The translations under genes were made by a program, and so were the position numbers. Positions 28,399-37,917 of a stretch of DNA of 64,000 nucleotides are shown piece after piece. The stretch comes from Cyclobacteriaceae bacterium (GTDB lineage Bacteria > Bacteroidota > Bacteroidia > Cytophagales > Cyclobacteriaceae). The notes under the pieces were generated by a model. It was given only the letters and a program-made list of their open reading frames with translations, was not told the DNA's origin and ran no database searches. The number at the start of each line of letters is the position of its first letter. Position 1 is the first letter of the stretch. Location: positions 372,001 to 436,000 of the forward strand of contig JAEUUI010000030.1 of assembly GCA_016786585.1 (NCBI GenBank), in the 5' to 3' direction.

Positions 28399-30441
28399 AT
28401 GCCTGAATTTTCACCAGCCGACCAACAGTTTCTCAGCCAGCTCCAGGACGTGATCGCCAAAAACATGGCGAATGATCAATTCGGGGTGACCGAACTGGCA
28501 GACGCGATGAACATGAGCCGCTCAAACCTGCTGCGGAAGGTGAAAAAACTCACCAACGTTCCGGTCAATCAACTGATCCGGGAGGTGCGTCTGAAACGCG
28601 CCATGGAGTTACTGCAAAGCTCCTCGTCCAATGTATCGGAAGTATCGCACGAGGTTGGCTTCAACAGCACCTCCTATTTTATTAAGTGTTTCAGAGAGCA
28701 TTATGGCTTTCCCCCGGGCGAAGCAGGTAAGCGAACTTCATCTGAACCGGTAAAGCAAGAGCCGAAAAGAGTGCTCGGTTCAAAAAAAATAATCTGGATT
28801 GGAATAGCCGCATTGCTGGCCACGTTCATCTTTCAATACATCAAACGTTCGCCTCCGGCTAAGATCGAACGGTCGATTGTAGTGCTTCCTTTTAAAAATG
28901 AAAGTAACGACTCAACCAACCTGTACTTCATTAACGGTTTGATGGAGTCGACTCTGAACAACCTTCAGCAAATACAGGACCTTCGGGTTCTTAGCCGCAC
29001 ATCATCAGAGAAGTATCGGAACACCAGCAAGTCGATCCCGGAAATGGCGAAGGAGTTGGACGTACGTTACTTCATCGAGGGAAGTGGCCAGAAAATCGGT
29101 AACCAGATTTTATTAACCATTCAATTAATTGAAGGTCCGGATGACAAGCATATCTGGTCGAAGCAATACCGCAGGGAAGCGAAAGATATTTTTGCGTTGC
29201 AGCAGGAAATTGCCCGTAATGTTGCCGATGAAATTGAAGTAGCGATCAGTCCGGATGTTAAAAAACGGATTGATAAAATTCCGACTAAAAACCTGGAAGC
29301 CTATGATGCCTTTTTGAAAGGCGTTGAGTTGCTGAACAGAACCGGAACTGAAAATCTTGAGGCATCGATTGTTCAGTTCAATCGGGCGATACAACTTGAC
29401 AGTTCATTCGCGCAGGCGTATGCAGTTGCAGGCATTTCATGCTATTGGCTGGATGTTTTTAAGGCTGACCTGAAGCATATTGATGCATTAGGCAATTATG
29501 CCGATAAGGCGTTGCTTTATGATCCCCAATTAGCCGAAGGCCTGACAGCCAAAGCGATGTACTTCATCCTGCGTAAAGAATACAGCAAGGCCCTTCCCTA
29601 TCTTGAAAAAGGATTGCAAATCAATCCGAATTCGACAACGGTTCTGAATTTGCTTACCGACTTCTATTTCATGTACATGCCTAACACGGGCAAGTACCTG
29701 GAGTATGCGCTTCAGGGTTTGCGTCTTGACGCTTCCGGTGATTCGGTCGCAAAAAGCTATACGTATCTACGATTGGGCAATGCGCTTGCACAGGCTGGTT
29801 TTATTGATCAATCGTTGCAATACTTGGATAAATCGCTCGCGTTTAATTCCAAAAATTCGTTCACCCGTCATCTCAGGCCATTTGTTGTTTACGCGAAAGA
29901 CAAAAATCTGAAGCAGATTAAAGAATCGTTGGTAAAAGAATTCAACAAAGACACTACGCGCTTCGACATTTTGCAGGACATCGGCAAAGTATGTTATTAC
30001 CTGAAAGAATACGATTCATCGTATACCTATTACAAGCGGTTTGTTCGCTTACGCGAAGTACTGAAACTTGACGTATACCGGCACGAGAACATGATGATCG
30101 GGTTAGCCTATGAGAAGGCTGGTGAAACCGAAAAAGCGAAAGCCTTTATCGAAGATTATCGCCAATACCTGGAAACCGATCAGACAGCCTACAAAGATCT
30201 CGGTTTGAGCGCATACTACGATTATAAAGGTGATACGGAAAAAGCGATGCAGCATCTGCGCGAGTTTGCGAAGCAGGACAATATTCAATACTGGATTATC
30301 CTGTTCATGCGTCAGCAGCCCATGCCGGGAACGATAAGCAAGTTGCCGGAATGCAAAAAGCTCATGAACGAGATCGAGTCAAAATTCTGGGCCAACCAAG
30401 AAAAACTCAAGCTGACGCTGGAGGAAAAGGGTTTACTGTAA
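28399..30441 (+). CDS. Membrane-spanning AraC / TolB-like / TPR regulator
   Basis: 680 residues. An AraC-type DNA-binding domain comes first (about 10-115; VTELADAMNMSRSNLLRKVK, SEVSHEVGFNSTSYFIKCFRE). One membrane helix follows (about 130-148; IIWIGIAALLATFIFQYI). The outer part has a TolB/FlgO-like nucleotide-cyclase-associated domain (about 155-290; RSIVVLPFKNESNDSTNLYF, RVLSRTSS, DVRYFIEGSGQ) and then TPR repeats to the end (AYDAFLKGVELLNRT and later). This is a one-component receptor: a periplasmic sensor coupled to a cytoplasmic DNA-binding domain. The target genes are unknown; the exported hydrolases directly downstream on the same strand are candidates. Confidence 0.87.
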   Translation: MPEFSPADQQFLSQLQDVIAKNMANDQFGVTELADAMNMSRSNLLRKVKKLTNVPVNQLIREVRLKRAMELLQSSSSNVSEVSHEVGFNSTSYFIKCFREHYGFPPGEAGKRTSSEPVKQEPKRVLGSKKIIWIGIAALLATFIFQYIKRSPPAKIERSIVVLPFKNESNDSTNLYFINGLMESTLNNLQQIQDLRVLSRTSSEKYRNTSKSIPEMAKELDVRYFIEGSGQKIGNQILLTIQLIEGPDDKHIWSKQYRREAKDIFALQQEIARNVADEIEVAISPDVKKRIDKIPTKNLEAYDAFLKGVELLNRTGTENLEASIVQFNRAIQLDSSFAQAYAVAGISCYWLDVFKADLKHIDALGNYADKALLYDPQLAEGLTAKAMYFILRKEYSKALPYLEKGLQINPNSTTVLNLLTDFYFMYMPNTGKYLEYALQGLRLDASGDSVAKSYTYLRLGNALAQAGFIDQSLQYLDKSLAFNSKNSFTRHLRPFVVYAKDKNLKQIKESLVKEFNKDTTRFDILQDIGKVCYYLKEYDSSYTYYKRFVRLREVLKLDVYRHENMMIGLAYEKAGETEKAKAFIEDYRQYLETDQTAYKDLGLSAYYDYKGDTEKAMQHLREFAKQDNIQYWIILFMRQQPMPGTISKLPECKKLMNEIESKFWANQEKLKLTLEEKGLL

Positions 30442-30533
30442 GCCGTTTTCTGCCAAATGGTTTTTTGTATGCCATAAACGGTATCATCGCTGTTCGTTTT
30501 TTGAGTAGCTTCGATCCTTAACCAATTCCCGTT

Positions 30534-31420
30534 ATGAGCCAGCTCCGCAAAGAAGACATTAAACAGGAAGTTTTTGATCTGTATGATGACTATGCGCACA
30601 ACCGGATCGACAGGCGCGATTTCATGCAGAAGCTTTCAACGTATGCGGTTGGCGGAATAACGGTAGCTGCGCTGTCGGGCTTTTTGATGCCGGATTACAA
30701 AGGTCAGATTCAAATTCAGCAAAACGATCCCCGGTTAAAGTCTGAGTACATCAATTACCCCTCACCGAAAGGTGCCGGAATAATCAAAGCTCTGTTATCG
30801 AAGCCCGCTGATGCAAAAGGAAAGCTGGGAGGAATTATTGTGGTGCATGAAAACCGCGGACTTAATCCGCACATTGAAGACGTTGGCCGCAGAGCAGCGC
30901 TTGCCGGTTTCATCTCGCTCGCACCGGATATGTTAACTCCGCTGGGCGGATACCGGGTACGGATGATGCCGGGCGTGACATGCAGTCAAAACGCGACCGC
31001 AATGAGATGCTGGAAGATTTTATTGCCGCATACGATTATTTAAAAACGCACCCCGATTGTAGTGGGAAAGTTGGCGTGGTTGGATTTTGCTTTGGCGGAT
31101 GGATCAGCAACATGATGGCCGTTCGTATTCCGGACCTAAAAGCAGCCGTGCCGTTTTATGGCGGGCAGCCGGCAAAAGAAGATGTGCCGAACATTCAGGC
31201 CCCGCTTCTGCTGCACTATGCATCGCTTGATACACGTGTCAACGAAGGCTGGCCGGCATACGAAGCAGCATTGAAAGAAAATAAAAAGGAGTACACGGCA
31301 TACATGTACGAAAACGTCAATCATGGCTTTCATAACGACACCACTCCGCGTTACGACAAAGCTGCCGCTGAACTCGCGTGGACGCGGACGGTTGAATTCT
31401 TCAGGCAGAGGTTGAAATAA
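30534..31420 (+). pseudogene. Dienelactone hydrolase family protein, broken by a one-base frameshift
   Basis: Two overlapping frames together give a complete enzyme. The first has a Tat-like signal (DRRDFMQKL then AVGGITVAALSGF) and the start of the alpha/beta hydrolase ([20 protein letters not shown]). It loses frame near 30953-30957, where CCGGG should be CCCGGG; adding one C joins LGGY to [16 protein letters not shown] in the other frame. The second part has the Cys nucleophile (GFCFGG), the acid region and NHGF His. Dienelactone hydrolases open lactone rings or cut esters. The break could be real or a homopolymer error in the assembly. Everything else is well conserved, so I lean to an error or a very young mutation. 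Confidence 0.85.
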
Positions 31421-31545
31421 TAATCATTTCTTCTTTCCACGCGGTCAGCAAATCGCGCATGGCCCGGCACAACGGTATTTGTGACCGCGACTGTACGTTT
31501 CCAGCCATCCAGGCCAGTCGATTTCTTTGTTGCTTTCTTTTTCAT
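31401..31545 (-). pseudogene. Possible small basic protein gene with a frameshift
   Basis: Low confidence. On the minus strand the ATG at 31545 begins a Lys-rich frame (MKKKATKKSTGLDGWKRTV, TNTVVPG). A one-base shift near 31458-31465 leads to MRDLLTAWKEEM and then a stop at 31401, which looks like a natural end. The 3' end overlaps the end of the hydrolase gene. I do not recognise the family. Confidence 0.3.
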
Positions 31546-31610
31546 AGTCATTTTCTATCCCGATATTCGAACAGCATACACTGTGTCGGCTCAACCTAAC
31601 CCAAACCCCT

Positions 31611-32636
31611 ATGAAAAACGTGCTTTACACATGCCTTCTGGCAATTGTAATTATTGCATTCGTTTCGTGCGAGAAACAATCCTCTACAAATTCCGCCACT
31701 GCATACTTTAACTATGGCGATTCACCCGAAGCGGGCGGTGTAAAACTTATCCCGATCAAAACACCTGTGGGCGAGTTTAACGTCTGGACAAAACGCTTCG
31801 GAACCAATCCAAAAATTAAAGTACTGCTGCTTCATGGTGGTCCGGCTATGACACATGAGTACATGGAGTGTTTCGAGACATTCTTTTTGCGCGAAGGTTT
31901 CGAATTTTATGAGTACGATCAGCTCGGATCGTACTATAGCGATCAGCCGACTGACAGCAGCCTCTGGACTACCGAACGCTTTGTTGAAGAAGTTGAGCAG
32001 GTTCGGCAGGCCATCGGAGCCGACAACACAAATTTCTATGTGCTCGGTAATTCCTGGGGCGGAATCCTGGCGATGGAGTACGCGCTGAAATATCAGCAAA
32101 ACATAAAAGGCTTGCTGATCGCCAACATGGTTGCCAGCGCACCGGAGTATGGAAAATATGCCGATGAAGTACTGGCCGCGCAAATGAAACCTGATGTGCT
32201 TGCAGAAGTTCGTGCAATTGAAGCGAAAAAAGATTTCGGTAATCCGCGGTACATGGAACTGCTTCTTCCTAATTTCTACCACGAACATATTTGCCGTCTA
32301 CAGGAATGGCCGGACGCGTTGAACCGCTCGCTCAAACATGCCAACGGAACGGTTTATACAATGATGCAGGGCCCGAGCGAATTCGGAATCAGCGGCAGGC
32401 TTGCCAAATGGGACATTAAAGACAGACTGAAAGAGATCGCAGTGCCAACATTGATGATTGGCGCCAAACACGATACCATGGACCCGAAAGCAATGGAAGA
32501 TCAAAGTAAGATGGTTCAAAAAGGAAGATATTTATATTGTCCGAACGGAAGCCATCTCGCAATGTGGGATGATCAGCAGGTTTTTATGACAGGCGTAATT
32601 GCGTTCATCAACGATGTGAACTCAGGAAAATTCTGA
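31611..32636 (+). CDS. Proline-iminopeptidase-like alpha/beta hydrolase, lipoprotein
   Basis: 341 residues with a lipoprotein signal (IAFVSC). Family marks: oxyanion-hole HGGPAMTHEY, YEYDQLGSYYSDQP, nucleophile elbow GNSWGG, acid region IGAKHDTMDPKAM and a late His in NGSHLAMWDD. These match the S33 proline iminopeptidase group, which frees N-terminal residues from peptides or cuts amides and esters. The lipoprotein signal places it in the envelope. It ends 1 base before the next gene start, so the two are co-transcribed. Confidence 0.87.
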   Translation: MKNVLYTCLLAIVIIAFVSCEKQSSTNSATAYFNYGDSPEAGGVKLIPIKTPVGEFNVWTKRFGTNPKIKVLLLHGGPAMTHEYMECFETFFLREGFEFYEYDQLGSYYSDQPTDSSLWTTERFVEEVEQVRQAIGADNTNFYVLGNSWGGILAMEYALKYQQNIKGLLIANMVASAPEYGKYADEVLAAQMKPDVLAEVRAIEAKKDFGNPRYMELLLPNFYHEHICRLQEWPDALNRSLKHANGTVYTMMQGPSEFGISGRLAKWDIKDRLKEIAVPTLMIGAKHDTMDPKAMEDQSKMVQKGRYLYCPNGSHLAMWDDQQVFMTGVIAFINDVNSGKF

Positions 32637-32637
32637 C

Positions 32638-33093
32638 ATGATGAAAAAGATATCCGCTTTTCTGATTGCAATGTGTATCATTGCCGGTACGATGGCACAA
32701 ACCTCTAATCCTTTCAATCTGAAGTTTGATCACCTTGCACTCTCGGTAAAGGACATGAACCGTTCAGCCGAGTTTTACATGAAGGTTTTCAAGTTATCGG
32801 AGATTACCAATCGTACCGCAAACCCGTCTATTCGCTGGATATCACTGAATGATGGAAAGGAACTTCACCTCATTACCAGCAGCGAACCCGTAAGCGTTCC
32901 TAAAACTGTTCATCTCGCATTTTCAACCCGAGATTTTGAGGGATTCAGAAAACATCTTACCGACTTAAAAATTACATACGGTGACTGGGGCGGTACGCCC
33001 AACGAAATCACCACTCGCGCGGATGGCATCAAACAAATCTATCTTCAGGATCCCGATGGTTACTGGATTGAGGTTAACAATGGTGCCCAATAA
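32638..33093 (+). CDS. Exported VOC-family protein
   Basis: 151 residues. A signal peptide (IIAGTMAQ) precedes one VOC module: FDHLALSVKDMNRSAEFYMK, ELHLITSSE, KTVHLAFSTRDFEGFRKHL and IYLQDPDGYWIEV. The His and Glu at the strand positions used for metal binding are present (DHLAL, WIEV). Exported VOC proteins are uncommon compared with cytoplasmic ones. It directly follows the S33 hydrolase lipoprotein. Confidence 0.85.
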   Translation: MMKKISAFLIAMCIIAGTMAQTSNPFNLKFDHLALSVKDMNRSAEFYMKVFKLSEITNRTANPSIRWISLNDGKELHLITSSEPVSVPKTVHLAFSTRDFEGFRKHLTDLKITYGDWGGTPNEITTRADGIKQIYLQDPDGYWIEVNNGAQ

Positions 33094-33117
33094 TCAGCAT
33101 AGCGATAATTATTATAC

Positions 33118-33753
33118 ATGGAGCGTTCTTACCGCTATCTCGGGTACTTTTTTCTGCTGCTGCTTCCGGTAATTGCATTGGCATTTCATCCATCTTACGG
33201 ATCGAAGTTTCCGGATTTTGAACCAGGGTTTGACCCGTTCATCCATGTCCACGCCATACTGGCCACCCTTTGGGTAGCACTCGTAATCAGCCAGCCTTTC
33301 CTGATCTCCAATAAAAAAATTTCGCTGCACAGGATTCTGGGCAAGTTTTCATATTTCCTCTTCCCATTATTGATCCTGTCATTCGTTCCGGCATGGATTA
33401 AAATTATCAGGTCGGGGGCTTATGAAAACCTTTTCTTTTCCCTGGGCGATTGCGTGCTGCTGGTAACGTTTTACTCGCTTTCGATATTCTACCGAAAAGT
33501 TCCCGGCAAGCACATGCGGTTTATCATTGCATCGGTGCTCGTTCTTTTGGGCCCGACAATCGGTCGCATTGGCCCTGTTTTCCTGGGTTTGAATATGATC
33601 ATCACACAAACGCTCCAGTATGGTATCATCCTTTCGATATTGATCGCCCTGACGTTCTACGACATCCGGAACAAAAAAGATTATAAGCCGTACACGCTGG
33701 CGATGTTTGCATTCGGTATCCATACCGTTGTGTTTTATTTGCTATTCTTGTGA
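33118..33753 (+). CDS. Integral membrane protein, about six helices, unknown function
   Basis: 211 residues with helices near 8-24, 42-62, 77-95, 104-122, 134-155 and 160-178, plus a last one at 190-209. HVHAILATLWVALVI in the second helix and KKISLHRILGKFSYFLF after it hold several His that could bind heme, as in DUF2306/DUF420-like proteins, but I cannot assign the family firmly. It lies 24 bases after the VOC gene and its stop is almost on top of the next start. Confidence 0.7.
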   Translation: MERSYRYLGYFFLLLLPVIALAFHPSYGSKFPDFEPGFDPFIHVHAILATLWVALVISQPFLISNKKISLHRILGKFSYFLFPLLILSFVPAWIKIIRSGAYENLFFSLGDCVLLVTFYSLSIFYRKVPGKHMRFIIASVLVLLGPTIGRIGPVFLGLNMIITQTLQYGIILSILIALTFYDIRNKKDYKPYTLAMFAFGIHTVVFYLLFL

Positions 33754-33754
33754 A

Positions 33755-34231
33755 ATGACAAAGATTGAAATAAAAACAGCTATAACACCGCAGCACTTTC
33801 TGGATGCCAAAGAACTGATTTCAGAATATGTGACATGGCTGGGATTCGATCTTTCGTTTCAGAATTTTGATGCAGAAATGGCCGACTTGCCGAAGATGTA
33901 CAATCAAAAGGATGGTGGCCTATTCATCGCATACATAAACAATGCTCCAGTAGGCATTGCTGGTTTACGAAGATTCAGCCCAAGCGATGCTGAAGTAAAA
34001 CGCATGTTTGTAAAAGACGCAGCGAAGGGAATGGGAATCGGCAAGCAATTGTTACGAACCTGCATTGAAACGGCACGCAAACTCGGATATCAAACCATCA
34101 AGCTGGATACTGCGGCATTCATGCATGCAGCAATCAAGCTATATACCGATCATGGATTCGTTGAGATTGATGCCTACCGGTTTAATCCGCACGATCATGC
34201 CCGGTATTTTGAGCTAACGCTCAACGCATGA
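33755..34231 (+). CDS. GNAT-family N-acetyltransferase
   Basis: 158 residues from the ATG at 33755. The acetyl-CoA motif is AEVKRMFVKDAAKGMGIGKQL (split here by family positions: the V-K-R-M-F-V strand and the K-G-M-G-I-G loop), followed by YQTIKLDTAAFMHAAIKLY and HGFVEIDAY. GNAT enzymes acetylate amines using acetyl-CoA. The acceptor is unknown. The start is right after the stop of the membrane protein gene, suggesting translational coupling. Confidence 0.88.
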   Translation: MTKIEIKTAITPQHFLDAKELISEYVTWLGFDLSFQNFDAEMADLPKMYNQKDGGLFIAYINNAPVGIAGLRRFSPSDAEVKRMFVKDAAKGMGIGKQLLRTCIETARKLGYQTIKLDTAAFMHAAIKLYTDHGFVEIDAYRFNPHDHARYFELTLNA

Positions 34232-34417
34232 TCATCCTCTTCTTTAAGTCCACTGCCCGTAAGCGCACACTTCGGACAGAATGATTTTTGGTAAAATTTA
34301 AAGTCTTCGGCAAGCAACTTTTTATTCGCGGGCCCGCTCTTTGGAATGACTAAATTTATTCGCCTCCGGATTGATACCTTTTTCTGATTTAAAGGTACTG
34401 TCTGTAACCCGCTCACT

Positions 34418-36787
34418 ATGTTCAAAAACTACGTTCTCATTACGCTGCGCAACTTGTTGAAAAACAGTGTCTATTCCCTTATCAACATTACCGGACTGGC
34501 CATTGGTATCGCCAGCAGTATTCTGATCCTGCTATGGGTGTTTGACGAACTGGGATACGACAAATTCCACCCAAAGGCCGACCGGCTGTACCAGGTGTGG
34601 ATCAACGCTGCGTATGATGGTAAAATAAATTCATGGACTTCCGTTCCGCTCCCCACTTACGAAGCCATGAAAACGGCTGATCCAAATATTGTTAACGCTT
34701 CGGTTGCTGACTGGGGCGGAGATCACTTATTAACGGTTGGTGAAACCCGGATTCGCAAGCGCGGCTATTTCGTGGGAGAAGAATTCCTTACGATGTTCGA
34801 ATTTCCGCTGCTGCAGGGGAATGCAAAAACAGTATTCAATGAACCCAATTCAATTGTCATCAGCCAATCGCTGGCAAAAATGATTTTCAAGGATCAGGAT
34901 CCCATCAATCAGTTGATCCGCATCGACAACGCCACGGATGCAAAAGTGACCGGCATTTTAAAAGATGTTCCCGGCAACTCGTCTTTTGAATTTGACTTGC
35001 TGATGCCCTGGAAACTGAAAGAGCAAATGGAGCAATGGGTTCGCAACAATAAGGATAACTGGGGTAATTACTCCTTCCAGGTGTATGTTGAGCTGAACGA
35101 TTCAAAGAATGAAGTTGCGGTTGAAACCAGCATACACGATATGTTGACGAAGAAAGGTCAGGTCGACATTAAGCGAGAGTTCTTTTTGCATCCGCTTACC
35201 CGCTGGCGCTTGTATTCGAACTTCCAGGAAGGCAACGAAAGTGGCGGAATGATCGACTATGTTCAGATGTTTTCAGTTATCTCGGTATTCATTCTCGTAA
35301 TCGCCTGCATCAACTTTATGAATCTCGCTACTGCGCGGTCCGAACGCAGGGCGAAAGAAGTTGGGATACGGAAGAGCATCGGCTCGCGCAGGCATGAACT
35401 GGTATTGCAATTTCTGGGTGAAGCATTATTTATTTCGTTCCTGGCGTTTACTATTGGTGTATTACTGGCCGAATTGCTTTTGCCGGCATACAATGATCTT
35501 GTTGAAAAACAGCTGGTCATTCACTACGCTACAAAAGAGTTCTGGCTATTTGGCATCGGGCTGATTTTCATCACCGGTATCGTATCCGGAAGTTATCCCG
35601 CGCTGTACCTTTCTTCTTTTCAGGCAGCGCGCGTGTTGAAGGGGAAAATTCAGGTAGGGAAAAGTGCAAGCCTCCCCAGAAAGATATTGGTTACACTGCA
35701 ATTCGGATTTTCCATTTTGCTGATCATCGGTACCATCGTTATGTATCAGCAAATTCAGCTCGGCAAGGGTCGCGATTTAGGATACGACCAGGAAAATCTT
35801 ATCACGATTGATTACACCGATGAGATCGGCAGAAACTACAGCACCATCAAGCAGGAACTCCTGCAAACGGGCGTTGTAAAATCCGTTACACAATCCAACA
35901 GCCCGATAACGGAAATCTGGTCGAACAACTTTCTGGACTGGCCCGGCAAGCCCGAAGATCAGCGCGTACTGTTCACCACTATTGCAACAGAATATGATTA
36001 TCTCCAGACGATGGGTATCAAAATTCTGGAAGGCCGCGACTTCTCCGATGATTTCAAAAGCGATACATCCGCCATTATCATTAACAAAGCAGCGCTCGAT
36101 ATTATGCAACTTAAAGATCCGATCGGAACACAGCTTGACTTGTGGGGAAGCAAGCGCGAGCTGGTCGGAATTGTTGATAACGTATTGATGGGCTCACCGT
36201 ATCAACCGATCAAGCCGATGTTTATCGTCTTCTCACCGGACTGGGTAAATGCCGTTTCTCTGCGGCTCGAGAAAACAGATGATCTGCAAGGGTCGCTTAA
36301 GAAGATTGAGGCGATCATGAAAAAATACAATCCTGCCTATCCGTTCGAATACGCTTTCGCGGATGTTGAATTCGGTAAAAAATTCTCCTCCATTAATATG
36401 ATCGGCACCCTGGCAAACGTATTCGCCATACTGGCGATAATCATCACCGGTCTTGGCTTATTCGGACTCGCCGCGTTCACCGCAGAACAACGTACGAAAG
36501 AGCTGGGCATTCGAAAGGTTATGGGCGCATCCGTAACCGGATTGGTTACCATGATTTCAAAGGATTTCTCCAAACTAGTGATTATCGCTTTTGTTTTCTC
36601 AGCACCCTTCGCCTGGTGGATTTTGGAACGCTTCATCGAGCGGTATCCGTATCGTGTCGAAATAAACTGGTGGGTTTTCCCGCTTACCGGAATTATCGCG
36701 CTGATTTTTGCCGTGCTGATTGTCAGCTCGCAGGCACTCCGCGCAGCTCGTGCAAATCCCGTAAATTCGCTGCGCAACAACGACTAA
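34418..36787 (+). CDS. FtsX/MacB-type ABC transporter permease
   Basis: 789 residues, the usual length for Bacteroidota permeases of this kind. Two repeats of the fold are present: a first helix (about 18-40; SLINITGLAIGIASSILIL), a periplasmic MacB-like domain, three helices near residues 285-400 (ACINFMNLATARSERRAKEVGIRKSIGS), then a second periplasmic domain and three helices at the end (TGLGLFGLAAFTAEQRTKELGIRKVMGA). No ATPase partner is adjacent. The closest relatives act in stress response or export of peptides and lipids; the substrate is unknown. Confidence 0.9.
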   Translation: MFKNYVLITLRNLLKNSVYSLINITGLAIGIASSILILLWVFDELGYDKFHPKADRLYQVWINAAYDGKINSWTSVPLPTYEAMKTADPNIVNASVADWGGDHLLTVGETRIRKRGYFVGEEFLTMFEFPLLQGNAKTVFNEPNSIVISQSLAKMIFKDQDPINQLIRIDNATDAKVTGILKDVPGNSSFEFDLLMPWKLKEQMEQWVRNNKDNWGNYSFQVYVELNDSKNEVAVETSIHDMLTKKGQVDIKREFFLHPLTRWRLYSNFQEGNESGGMIDYVQMFSVISVFILVIACINFMNLATARSERRAKEVGIRKSIGSRRHELVLQFLGEALFISFLAFTIGVLLAELLLPAYNDLVEKQLVIHYATKEFWLFGIGLIFITGIVSGSYPALYLSSFQAARVLKGKIQVGKSASLPRKILVTLQFGFSILLIIGTIVMYQQIQLGKGRDLGYDQENLITIDYTDEIGRNYSTIKQELLQTGVVKSVTQSNSPITEIWSNNFLDWPGKPEDQRVLFTTIATEYDYLQTMGIKILEGRDFSDDFKSDTSAIIINKAALDIMQLKDPIGTQLDLWGSKRELVGIVDNVLMGSPYQPIKPMFIVFSPDWVNAVSLRLEKTDDLQGSLKKIEAIMKKYNPAYPFEYAFADVEFGKKFSSINMIGTLANVFAILAIIITGLGLFGLAAFTAEQRTKELGIRKVMGASVTGLVTMISKDFSKLVIIAFVFSAPFAWWILERFIERYPYRVEINWWVFPLTGIIALIFAVLIVSSQALRAARANPVNSLRNND

Positions 36788-36808
36788 CACGTGTAATCAA
36801 TATCAACC

Positions 36809-36834
36809 AGAGCGTCTTAAAAAGGCGCTCTTTT
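36809..36834 (+). terminator. Rho-independent terminator after the permease gene
   Basis: AGAGCGTCTT and AAGGCGCTCT form a 10-bp stem (one G-T pair) with a 3-base loop, followed by TTTTATTTG. It lies 20 bases after the permease stop. Confidence 0.85.
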
Positions 36835-36984
36835 ATTTGTGCAGATGTCGGGCGTGTGATTACAAACGGCCCACAATCGGATAAAAATTCGTATCTTTCA
36901 GTTTCAATTCCTGAATCCTGCTGAAGGCATCTTCTTATACAAGATCATTCCTCCTATCAGTCTTTATCAATTGAACAATATTTG

Positions 36985-37001
36985 ACCGCCTTGGTGGCGG
37001 T
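36985..37001. promoter_or_regulatory. Short hairpin in the sigma gene leader
   Basis: ACCGCC pairs with GGCGGT around a 5-base loop, 43 bases before the sigma gene start. There is no T-run. It could be a small leader hairpin or operator; the role is unknown. It is preceded by an ATATTTG word that might be a -7 promoter element. Confidence 0.3.
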
Positions 37002-37043
37002 TACGCTTTCATTCAGGCGTAAATGTCAGACTAACACAGCAGC

Positions 37044-37907
37044 ATGAGACAGTTAAAGATCGTTAAACAGATAACAAACCGCGAATCGCAGTCGCTGGAA
37101 AAATACCTTCAGGAAATCGGGAAAGTGAGTTTGATTTCGGCAGATATGGAAGTTGAACTTGCCAAGAGAATCCGGCAGGGCGATACAGTAGCTCTGGAAA
37201 AATTAACGAAAGCAAACCTTCGCTTCGTAGTTTCCGTGGCCAAGCAGTTTAAAACCAACAGCCTCACGTTGGGGGATCTCATCAACGAAGGAAACGTAGG
37301 CCTGATTAAGGCTGCTATGCGTTTTGATGAAACACGGGGGTTTAAATTTATCTCGTATGCCGTATGGTGGATCCGGCAATCGATTATGCAGGCGCTGGCC
37401 GAGCAATCGCGGATTGTACGGTTGCCCCTCAATCGCATCGGCTCTGTAAATAAAATGCTCAAAACATTTTCCGATCTCGAACAACAATACCAGCGTGAGC
37501 CAAGCGCGGCTGAGCTTGCCGAGGTAATGAACATTCCATTAACAGAAATGCAGTTCACTATGCAAAACACAGGTCGGGCTGTCTCGATCGATGCGCCTTT
37601 TTCCGCGGATGACGACAATGGCTTGCTCGATGTTTTGCAGAACGTATCGGAGGAAACACCTGATTCGGGATTGATGCGCGATTCGTTACAACGCGAAGTA
37701 TCCCGTGTGCTGGATACGCTGAGCGACCGGGAAGCCGATATCCTCTCCGATTATTACGGTTTAAAAGGTAAGCAGGCGCTCACACTTGAAGAAATTGGCG
37801 AGAAGCATGACTTGACCCGCGAACGCGTTCGCCAGATTAAAGAAAAAGCCACCGGCAGGCTTCGCAAACAATTCAGTACCAACTCACTCCGATCGTATTT
37901 AGGATAA
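37044..37907 (+). CDS. RpoD/SigA-family sigma-70 factor
   Basis: 287 residues, the compact form found in Bacteroidota. Region 1.2 ([15 protein letters not shown]), region 2 ([34 protein letters not shown]), region 3 (EREP-like [15 protein letters not shown]) and region 4 ([22 protein letters not shown]) are all present. Compared with the primary Bacteroidota sigma factor as I remember it, region 3/4 differs at many places and the end reads [11 protein letters not shown] rather than a SKLL-type end. It may therefore be a second, RpoD-like paralogue rather than the housekeeping factor. It is followed 10 bases later by a small gene, probably in one transcript. Confidence 0.85.
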   Translation: MRQLKIVKQITNRESQSLEKYLQEIGKVSLISADMEVELAKRIRQGDTVALEKLTKANLRFVVSVAKQFKTNSLTLGDLINEGNVGLIKAAMRFDETRGFKFISYAVWWIRQSIMQALAEQSRIVRLPLNRIGSVNKMLKTFSDLEQQYQREPSAAELAEVMNIPLTEMQFTMQNTGRAVSIDAPFSADDDNGLLDVLQNVSEETPDSGLMRDSLQREVSRVLDTLSDREADILSDYYGLKGKQALTLEEIGEKHDLTRERVRQIKEKATGRLRKQFSTNSLRSYLG

Positions 37908-37917
37908 AGTTCATTCT

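Noticed and set aside
34418-36787. Complete ABC exporter
   Set aside because: Only the permease is present; no ATP-binding subunit lies beside it, so a complete transporter cannot be claimed here.
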